NCBI GenBank assembly: GCA_002317475.1
Contig: DCIS01000114.1
Location: forward strand, 1 to 20,848
DNA length: 20,848 nt
Direction of reading: 5' to 3'
From: Prevotellaceae bacterium UBA1720
GTDB taxonomy: Bacteria; Bacteroidota; Bacteroidia; Bacteroidales; Bacteroidaceae
Each line of letters opens with the position of its first letter. Within the stretch, counting starts at the first letter, position 1. Below, in pieces: positions 15,082 through 20,848 of the stretch. The notes under the pieces are model-generated. The model saw only the letters and a program-made list of their open reading frames with translations, was not told where the DNA came from and did no database searches. A program made the translations under genes and the position numbers.

Positions 15082-18000
15082 TCATTTATTGTTTGACTCA
15101 ACAGCACGGATAGTACGTGCTGCAAAACGGTCATGGAAGCCCGCTCCGACGATAGAAGCTCTACTACATAAATAGAAGGAAGTGGTTGGTTTCTGAGGGT
15201 CAATCTCGGAAGCCCAATAGTATCCATTTGAACCTACACCATATTCTCCTTGGAAGTTGAGGCAACCTGCAGCAGGAAGGAAGATGCTATTGCCATTCTT
15301 TCCTGTTACCAAATGGCCGTTAACACCATTCAGGGTGGTCCATTCCCACTTGCATTTCTCCATAAGCTCTTTTATTTCCGCTATCGTTGGGATGCGCCAT
15401 TTTTCACCCATTATCTGAGTCGCAGCATCATCTTCAGGCAGTAGCATAGTCCGCATATCGACATTTGAACCATAGGCAACATCGGTGTTATATTTGGTAA
15501 GACTTCTTTCCGAACGGTTACAGAGGCGATAGTTGTACCATCCCTGGTTGGAGGATGCTGGAATATTGACATCACCCCAATTAAAATACATACCCGTTCC
15601 TTCTGGTTTGGTGGCACCAACATTCACACTTGCCCATTTCACGGAAAGTCCAAGATCCACAGCCTTCAGTGTGCTAGTTGTTACATTGCTCTTGTTCTTC
15701 TTGCCTGTAACCTTTTTATCCTTTCCTTGGATATCTGAGACTGTTGTGAGTACCAGTCGCAGGCCGACATTCTTCGAGCAGCGTCCAGCATCGAAATAGG
15801 CACGCTGAGTGACATAGTTCTCCTCGATCTTACAACCAAAATCTCCACCACGATAGACATGACGACTATGAATGTTTTCGCCGGTAGCTTCTGTACATGG
15901 AGCAGCATCCCCATGATATTCAGAACTGGTCCATTCGTATACATTTCCACTCATATCGTAGAGTCCCAGCTCATTAGGCTTGAGGGCCTTGACGGGATGA
16001 GACATCTTACCGCTGTTGTTGACGCTCCATGCTACTTCATCACACTTGTTGCTGCCACTATGGAGGTAGCCCTTGCGTTGCAAGCCACCCATGGCAGCCC
16101 ACTCCCATTCTGCCTCGGTGGGAAGACGGAAGTCTTGACCGGTGATATCCTTCAGTTTCTTGAGGAACTCCTGACACTCCTCCCAGGTCACATTCTCCAC
16201 GGGTAGCTGAGCACCCACGGTGTAGCTGGGGTTGTAGCCCATGACGGCCTCCCAGAGTTCCTGTGTCACCTCGCTCTCGCTCATTTGGAAGTCATTCACG
16301 AAAACAATATAATTCTGATTATTGGATAGATTGCTGGTCTTACTATAGTTGCCTCCTTCCACGGGTATCATGTTCAGGGTGATATCCTTTATGGTAATTG
16401 CCTTGGCATTCTTCGCCGTCTTGCCAGGCTTGACGTCTGCCACGTTAGTATTAGGCATACGAACGGCACGGGCTGTGCGATGCAGCACCTTACGGTCATC
16501 ATTGGTATAGATGTCGCTGTGGTAGAAACTCAGGCCATAACCCTTGTTGGCATCCTCTGCCGACTCTTCGCACGACCAGTAGCTGCCACTCTCATTGAGA
16601 TAATGCTGCTTGTTGTCGTCACCCACCCATTCTGCTGCGGGCAGGAAGATGCTACGACCGTTCTTCTTGCTGGTGATCTTTCTTCCCATCTGGCCTTTCA
16701 CACTTGTCCACTCGGTGGTGGTGTACTCAGGATTGATGAGCTCGGCAAACTGTTCCTTCGTAGGCAATTGCCAACCGTTACCCCAATACTCCGCTACATA
16801 CTTTATAGCCTTTTCCCAGCTCATATAGTTTCGGCCATACTCAGGCGAGGTTGTACCAACGTTGCAGGTTGCCCATAGTGTTCCGCTAGGCAGACCGAGA
16901 TCAACGGTTTCGCGCGTCTCATTGGTCTTGTAGCTGAGGCTGTGACGTTTGGGGACAGAGTTGTAACTTGTAGTGTTACGTGTATTTATTGAGCTGTTTC
17001 TTGCGCTTTCCTTTACCTTCTTTACTTGCTCCTCATAAGCCTTGTAGCGCTCCATGATCTGGCGACCAATGGGGGTGTCAAGCTGTTTGTCGTTCAGCAC
17101 ATCGTACATCTGGTCAATGCTCAGCAGATAGCGGTAATAGAAGGCGTACAAGGTACCCTGTTCGTTGGCATGGTTCAGCAGGTAGCGCCTAATCTGTTTG
17201 TTTTTCTCACCACTGTCTTTATCAGACCCCCAAGTGTTTTCCACATAGTCAATGGCATCCTGCATCTCCTTGTAGAAACCCTCGTCACCACTGAGTTCGT
17301 AGGTACCGTCCTTCACATTCACAATGGCATGGCCGGGAAAGGCGGGAATCTTGATACCTGTGGGACAGATGCTGCCATCAGCAAAGGTGGCCAGCATGTA
17401 GAACTCGGTAGGTTCCTCAATGTAGGTCTCAAAGTACACCTCACGATTCTCGTCGCAAGGAACGTCCTTCAGGATACCCAACTGATTGTTGGGATGCTCC
17501 AGGCGGTCATACATGTAGAGCAGATAGCCCGTGTCGAAGATACCATTGGTGGGATGGATGGTCACCTTGAAGTTGGGTGCAGGTTTCTTGACTGGTTTCT
17601 TCGCTGCCTTCCTGACCTCACTCACCTTACACGTACCGCTGACGTAGGTGAAGGACTTCACCGTCTGTGGTAGGGGCTCGAAGGCATAGTAGCCACCATA
17701 GACACCCACCTCGGCCGAATTGTCTTCACCAGGGTTGCCTAGGAGGGTGCGCAGCATCTTGTATTTCTTGCCGTTCTCGTCGAGTAGATAGTCGTCCTTG
17801 CCTGCTCCACGGCGGGCATCGCAGGCCTCGCTCATCAGGCGAACAACGGTCTCCTTCTGTCCCAACCATACCTCTTTGACTGACATGCGGTAGAACGTAT
17901 CGCACTTCTGTTCCACCTCACTCCAGCGTATACCTGTGGGTTTAGGCAGATAGGGAGAGGTCCACTTGGTGGCTCTGCGAGCATCCCAACTGTAACGTTC

Positions 18001-18399
18001 CACCTTGCTGATATAGGGGTACTGGTCGCTTTGACTCTTGGTGGGCGTGAGTTGTCCGTCAGCAATCCTTACATCGTAGGTGACATTAGGCACGGCATAG
18101 AGTTCCACACCCTGTCCTGCCTGCTCCTTGCCCTGGGCATCCACACCCTTGAGGCAGAGACCCTTCATGTAGTCCACCTCCACCTCGTAGGTGAACTTTC
18201 CGTCCTTCACAGGCACGGTCGTTGTGGCCTGTTTGGGCATATGGAAGTACTTGTCACTCAGGTAGATGTTATAACTAGCGAACTGATTTTCACCCCCACC
18301 GAGCTCTACATTTAGCGTGAACTTACCCTTGTAATTCAATGTCTGTGCCTGTGCAACCATGGCTGCAAGGACAAGCAGAATAGTCAGAAACTTTTTCAT
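15082..18399 (-). CDS. Large secreted protein: two DUF4369-like modules, then three C-type-lectin-fold modules (central SUMF1/FGE type)
   Basis: This 1105-residue protein has a signal peptide (1-19, ending QAQ). Residues ~20-130 are a beta-sandwich that looks like a diverged DUF4369 module. Residues 276-460 are a second module clearly homologous to the C-terminus of the neighbouring M56 protease (IPAFPG at 351, GFYKE at 374, RRYLLNHANEQGTLYA at 404). Residues ~498-650 and ~911-1101 are two copies of the 'VDLGL..W' domain typical of Bacteroidota surface proteins (WATCNVG, GNGWQLPT and FLPAA in the first; WASVNVG, KWRIPT and FLPAA in the second). Residues ~674-885 are SUMF1/FGE-sulfatase-like (MIPVEGGNY, FRLPTEAEWEWAA, DMSGNVYEWT, YRGGDF). 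The FGE copper-cysteine pair is incomplete (C856 present, the +5 position is Asn861), so a binding role is more likely than formylglycine synthesis. The gene lies 72 bases after the M56 gene and has a possible promoter of its own. Confidence 0.85.
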   Translation of the reverse strand: MKKFLTILLVLAAMVAQAQTLNYKGKFTLNVELGGGENQFASYNIYLSDKYFHMPKQATTTVPVKDGKFTYEVEVDYMKGLCLKGVDAQGKEQAGQGVELYAVPNVTYDVRIADGQLTPTKSQSDQYPYISKVERYSWDARRATKWTSPYLPKPTGIRWSEVEQKCDTFYRMSVKEVWLGQKETVVRLMSEACDARRGAGKDDYLLDENGKKYKMLRTLLGNPGEDNSAEVGVYGGYYAFEPLPQTVKSFTYVSGTCKVSEVRKAAKKPVKKPAPNFKVTIHPTNGIFDTGYLLYMYDRLEHPNNQLGILKDVPCDENREVYFETYIEEPTEFYMLATFADGSICPTGIKIPAFPGHAIVNVKDGTYELSGDEGFYKEMQDAIDYVENTWGSDKDSGEKNKQIRRYLLNHANEQGTLYAFYYRYLLSIDQMYDVLNDKQLDTPIGRQIMERYKAYEEQVKKVKESARNSSINTRNTTSYNSVPKRHSLSYKTNETRETVDLGLPSGTLWATCNVGTTSPEYGRNYMSWEKAIKYVAEYWGNGWQLPTKEQFAELINPEYTTTEWTSVKGQMGRKITSKKNGRSIFLPAAEWVGDDNKQHYLNESGSYWSCEESAEDANKGYGLSFYHSDIYTNDDRKVLHRTARAVRMPNTNVADVKPGKTAKNAKAITIKDITLNMIPVEGGNYSKTSNLSNNQNYIVFVNDFQMSESEVTQELWEAVMGYNPSYTVGAQLPVENVTWEECQEFLKKLKDITGQDFRLPTEAEWEWAAMGGLQRKGYLHSGSNKCDEVAWSVNNSGKMSHPVKALKPNELGLYDMSGNVYEWTSSEYHGDAAPCTEATGENIHSRHVYRGGDFGCKIEENYVTQRAYFDAGRCSKNVGLRLVLTTVSDIQGKDKKVTGKKNKSNVTTSTLKAVDLGLSVKWASVNVGATKPEGTGMYFNWGDVNIPASSNQGWYNYRLCNRSERSLTKYNTDVAYGSNVDMRTMLLPEDDAATQIMGEKWRIPTIAEIKELMEKCKWEWTTLNGVNGHLVTGKNGNSIFLPAAGCLNFQGEYGVGSNGYYWASEIDPQKPTTSFYLCSRASIVGAGFHDRFAARTIRAVESNNK

Positions 18400-18433
18400 A
18401 TTTAGTGTGTTTTATGATTCTTAAATATGTAAT

Positions 18434-18465
18434 CAAATTTATTTATACAAAGTTTAGTAAGCAAT
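18434..18465 (-). promoter_or_regulatory. Candidate promoter of the lectin-fold protein gene
   Basis: On the minus strand, ATTG (18462-18465, one mismatch to TTTG) lies 20 bases from TAAATTTG (18434-18441). The leader would be ~28 nt. The gap is AT-rich, so chance matches are likely. The gene may also be read through from the M56 gene. Confidence 0.45.
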
Positions 18466-18471
18466 TAATTA

Positions 18472-20190
18472 TTAGTTTGTACCCATCAGAGCTTCATCGT
18501 CATCAAACATGATTGACTCATCATCGTACTTCGACTCTTCCCTTTTAATGGCCGACTCGGCAGCTTGCTTGATCAGTTTACCGTAGGTGGTATCGTAGAG
18601 TGAGTCGGGAAAGAGTTCAAAGATATCCTCTATGGGCAGCAACATTTCACGCTGATATGCATAGAGGCAGCCTTGCTCGGCGCTATGGTTGATGAAATAG
18701 CGTCGGCGAAGCTCTTTGGCCTCCTTACTGGTGTGCTGTAAGGTACTATTACGAGAGTATTCCAAAGCATCGGTGTATTCCTTGTAGAAACCTGTACCCG
18801 AGATTTCGATATCATTTGATTTTGTCCTGATCTTGGCATGAGAACCGGGGAAGGCGGGAATGCTATATTGCACCTTCTTGCCTACTCTCTTGCCCATGAG
18901 GATGAGTCTTGTGGGTTGATCCAGATACACTTGGAAGGTGACCTGACGATTATCACCGAGTGTCTTTTCATCAATAAATATGGGAGAACCGAGATCCACC
19001 TTGGAAAACCCGTTCTCGGTCTTGTAGAGCTCATAGGCTGTGTCCTCCACCCCATTGGTGGCAGTGACGGTGATGGTGTAGTTGGGTTTGTGGTCTGCCT
19101 TCACTTCTTCCTCTATAGGCTCTTCCCCTGCGATTTCGGGCAATTCTGCTACAACCTCCTCCGTTGGCATGGGTTCTGCCTGCTTCTCCAACATTGCCTC
19201 TACTTTCTGCTCCTCCTGGGCAATACCCTGCTCCACCTCTTGTATGATATTCGGTCGAGCATAGGCCATCAGCACGATTGTCATGAGAGGCAGTATATAG
19301 AGCACTTTCATACGCGAGAATCGATTGCTTTCCTTGCAGAGCATCATCTGCAAGCGCTTCTTTACCGCGCTGGCATTTAGGTTGTTGACGATGGGTTGGC
19401 TGGTTGTCACGCTGGCCTTGGCAATGAGCAGACGTTGATACAGGTCTTGATCATCAGTACCTTGAATCACAGCCTTATCTGCCTGGTATTCATGTACATC
19501 GCGCAGGTCGGTGCGTAGTATGTACACGAAGGGCAGGAACCACAGCATGTTCGTCGTGATGTCACAGAGGAGCATGTCCCATGAGTGATGCTTGCGGATG
19601 TGGGCCATCTCATGTCGAATAATCATCTGCCCGTTTTGTTCCAGGTCGTTGGAAGTCAGCATGATCCACCTCATCCAACTACAGGGCATCGTAGCCTTCT
19701 CGTTGATGACGAGATGCACATGTTCGGGCACATCGTTGCGCTTTACACGTTGACCGTATCTGATGATAGACCACAATGAGACGTAGCCTCGTAGGTAAAG
19801 TGCCCAACTAATGACTAAGCCCAGCAGATATGTACCTACTAAGATAATGAACCACAGGGCGGGACGCTTCGTGGTTTCCGGTAGAGGGGTAGTGCTGATC
19901 GTTGTCTGCTGTGCTGAGGTCGTTGTGATTTCCTCGAAGGCAGGCATGTTCTCTTCCAATGTCCCTGCCTCTTGGCTAACCGAACGTTCCACCGTTTGCA
20001 CCACATTGCTCAACTTATTGCTTGTAGGTAATTGGCAAATAGGCAACATCATGCTGCCAAGGAGTATGCCTAACAGTACGAAACGATTCATTCCGTGGAA
20101 CGTCTCCTTTCTCAGAAAGATGCCATACAGTGAGTAAAGTATCGTCAGGGCGAGAGCCCATTTTATTATATATATAAGATAAGGTGCCAT
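18472..20190 (-). CDS. BlaR1-like M56 membrane metallopeptidase with DUF4369-like periplasmic sensor domain
   Basis: This 572-residue protein is the signal-transducing protease partner of the BlaI-type repressor encoded just before it. It has membrane spans at ~4-24, ~35-54, ~112-136 and ~295-312. Between spans three and four lies a cytoplasmic M56 zinc protease with HEMAH (193-197) and a probable third ligand, E234, in HEYQADKA. This follows BlaR1 topology. Residues ~314-366 are a Glu/Pro-rich periplasmic linker. Residues 370-560 are not a penicillin-binding domain but a module sharing IPAFPG (444), GFYKE (467) and RRYFINHSAEQGCLYA (496) with the secreted protein encoded next. An acidic tail (DDESIMFDDDE) ends the protein. 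By family knowledge, ligand binding outside activates the protease, which inactivates the repressor. The ligand is unknown. Its start lies 18 bases after the repressor stop. Confidence 0.9.
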   Translation of the reverse strand: MAPYLIYIIKWALALTILYSLYGIFLRKETFHGMNRFVLLGILLGSMMLPICQLPTSNKLSNVVQTVERSVSQEAGTLEENMPAFEEITTTSAQQTTISTTPLPETTKRPALWFIILVGTYLLGLVISWALYLRGYVSLWSIIRYGQRVKRNDVPEHVHLVINEKATMPCSWMRWIMLTSNDLEQNGQMIIRHEMAHIRKHHSWDMLLCDITTNMLWFLPFVYILRTDLRDVHEYQADKAVIQGTDDQDLYQRLLIAKASVTTSQPIVNNLNASAVKKRLQMMLCKESNRFSRMKVLYILPLMTIVLMAYARPNIIQEVEQGIAQEEQKVEAMLEKQAEPMPTEEVVAELPEIAGEEPIEEEVKADHKPNYTITVTATNGVEDTAYELYKTENGFSKVDLGSPIFIDEKTLGDNRQVTFQVYLDQPTRLILMGKRVGKKVQYSIPAFPGSHAKIRTKSNDIEISGTGFYKEYTDALEYSRNSTLQHTSKEAKELRRRYFINHSAEQGCLYAYQREMLLPIEDIFELFPDSLYDTTYGKLIKQAAESAIKREESKYDDESIMFDDDEALMGTN

Positions 20191-20208
20191 GGTATGTGTC
20201 TTTAGTAA

Positions 20209-20565
20209 TTATTGCTTTTTCAGTTCCTCCAAAAACTTCAGCAGTTCCTCCTGCGTCACTTTCTCCTCCTGAACCAGGGCAGAGACCACATTCATGTACG
20301 ACTTGCCGAAATAACGGTCAACGAACGAATGCAACTTGCCTTTTCCGTATGCAGCTTGTTCAATAGCTGGAGAGTAAATATACCCGCGTCCCTTGGGTTC
20401 ATGGGTGAGATATCCCTTGTGTTCGAGCGACTGGAACAGTCCGGAAATGGTGTTAATGTGTGGCTTGGGATCTGGATAGAGTACCATGATATCCTTCGGA
20501 GCACATGAGCCTGTCTGCCAGATGAACTCCATTGCCTCTTCTTCCTTGTTAGTCAGTTTTTCCAT
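20209..20565 (-). CDS. BlaI/MecI-family transcriptional repressor
   Basis: This 118-residue protein has a BlaI/MecI/CopY (Penicillinase_R) winged helix at ~1-70 (LTNKEEEAMEFIWQTGSCAPKD, then HINTISGLFQSLEHKGYL and the wing PKGRGYIYSP). A helical C-terminal dimerisation part ends in EELLKFLEELKKQ. Members bind a dyad operator as dimers and are removed when an M56 protease such as BlaR1 is activated. The M56 gene follows after 18 bases, so the two form an operon that is presumably autoregulated. The secreted lectin-fold protein gene downstream is the likely target. The promoter at 20611-20641 is a full consensus match, with a palindrome in the leader as a candidate operator. No beta-lactamase gene is present. 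Confidence 0.93.
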   Translation of the reverse strand: MEKLTNKEEEAMEFIWQTGSCAPKDIMVLYPDPKPHINTISGLFQSLEHKGYLTHEPKGRGYIYSPAIEQAAYGKGKLHSFVDRYFGKSYMNVVSALVQEEKVTQEELLKFLEELKKQ

Positions 20566-20590
20566 ACCTTTTTATTAACTGATAATTGCG

Positions 20591-20600
20591 TTCAATTGAA
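20591..20600 (-). promoter_or_regulatory. Candidate operator palindrome in the blaI-type leader
   Basis: TTCAATTGAA is a perfect 10-bp palindrome just after the predicted transcription start (~20604). It is flanked by AACTGA (20577-20582) and its inverse TCAGTT (20604-20609), although these are not centred exactly on it. The position suits a repressor site. The AT-rich context makes chance possible. Confidence 0.35.
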
Positions 20601-20610
20601 TTTTCAGTTG

Positions 20611-20641
20611 CAAAGGTAGTCAAATAAACCGAAGTACCAAA
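20611..20641 (-). promoter_or_regulatory. Bacteroidota-type promoter of the repressor/M56 operon
   Basis: On the minus strand, TTTG (20638-20641) is 19 bases from TACCTTTG (20611-20618), a full consensus match. The leader to the ATG at 20565 would be ~38 nt. Confidence 0.8.
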
Positions 20642-20702
20642 ACTTTTCAACGTAAAATTAAGTTAAATCATAAATATTTATAGGTGGGTTCTATAAATTC
20701 GC

Positions 20703-20846
20703 TTAGTCAGATTTTGGGATTATTTTCGAGTTCAAAGTGTTAGCAAACGACTTTTGCCGACGGGCAAAATGTAGAGTTATGCGGGCATAACGACTGAGAG
20801 CGCTGACAGTTTGAGCCGAGAAGAAACCAAAAGATGACAAAACGAT
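20703..20846 (-). other. Short open frame running off the window edge, doubtful
   Basis: One minus-strand frame is open from the edge for 47 codons and ends in TAA at 20703-20705, with the last residues SKIIPKSD. No start codon or family is recognisable. It could be the tail of a gene beyond the window, but the same DNA holds strong hairpins and may be non-coding. Confidence 0.15.
20752..20791. other. Two adjacent strong hairpins at the right edge
   Basis: TTTTGCC (20752-20758) pairs with GGCAAAA (20763-20769) around a 4-nt loop. GTTATGC (20776-20782) pairs with GCATAAC (20785-20791) around 2 nt. Both are perfect 7-bp stems separated by 6 bases. They lie in a stretch (20642-20848) with no supported gene. 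They could belong to a small RNA, a 3' UTR or a dispersed repeat. Confidence 0.5.
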
Positions 20847-20848
20847 AG

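Noticed and set aside
15082..18399. Diversity-generating retroelement target because of the C-type-lectin folds
   Set aside because: No reverse transcriptase and no template repeat were found in the window. The lectin fold alone is not evidence.
18472..20565. Beta-lactam resistance operon
   Set aside because: The repressor and M56 protease are of the BlaI/BlaR1 families, but the sensor domain is not penicillin-binding and no beta-lactamase or PBP gene is present.
1..20848. tRNA, rRNA, insertion sequences, prophage
   Set aside because: Reading both strands showed no cloverleaf, rRNA-like sequence, transposase, integrase or terminal repeat with target duplication.

Overview
The window looks like a chromosomal segment from the phylum Bacteroidota, most likely Prevotella or a close relative. 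The evidence is the Bacteroidota promoter form (TTTG, 19-21 bases, TAnnTTTG) upstream of many genes. Many signal peptides end in A-Q. The protein families also fit: a Big_5 lipoprotein, an outer-membrane beta-barrel receptor of the OMP_b-brl type, DUF4419, DUF4369-like modules, and proteins with 'VDLGL..W' lectin-fold domains. I saw no rRNA, tRNA, CRISPR array, transposase or phage gene.

Layout. Positions 1-2082 (+) hold the tail of a probable GH3-family gene and a Big_5 lipoprotein gene ending in an intrinsic terminator. A tract of ten CTAG cores spaced about 10 bp lies at the convergent junction (2101-2214). Everything after it is on the minus strand. In order along the + coordinate these are: a TonB-dependent-type outer-membrane receptor; a PAP2 phosphatase; a large M16 zinc peptidase; a second phased array built on CCGCG (8276-8341); a two-gene unit of a DUF4419 protein with a receptor-plug-like C-terminus and an unrecognised secreted protein; a TonB protein; a membrane TPR/HTH regulator; a DUF2007 zinc-ribbon membrane protein; a Fic AMP-transferase-like protein; a 1105-residue secreted protein with three C-type-lectin-fold modules; a BlaR1-like M56 membrane peptidase; and a BlaI-type repressor.

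The most system-like part is 15082-20565. A BlaI repressor and a BlaR1-like M56 protease, 18 nt apart, precede the secreted lectin-fold/SUMF1 protein. The periplasmic C-terminal domain of the M56 protein is visibly homologous to a domain inside the secreted protein. My inference is a BlaR/BlaI-type signalling switch whose sensor is not a penicillin-binding domain but a DUF4369-like module shared with its probable target gene.

Intergenic DNA carries other structured signals. These are two ~10-11 bp-phased arrays, four helically phased TTCACAA boxes just upstream of one promoter, a perfect 14-bp inverted repeat just upstream of the Fic promoter, an 11-bp inverted repeat with no U-tract, and a hairpin-rich stretch at the right edge. 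Several start codons were moved downstream of the longest ORF because a promoter or signal peptide requires it.
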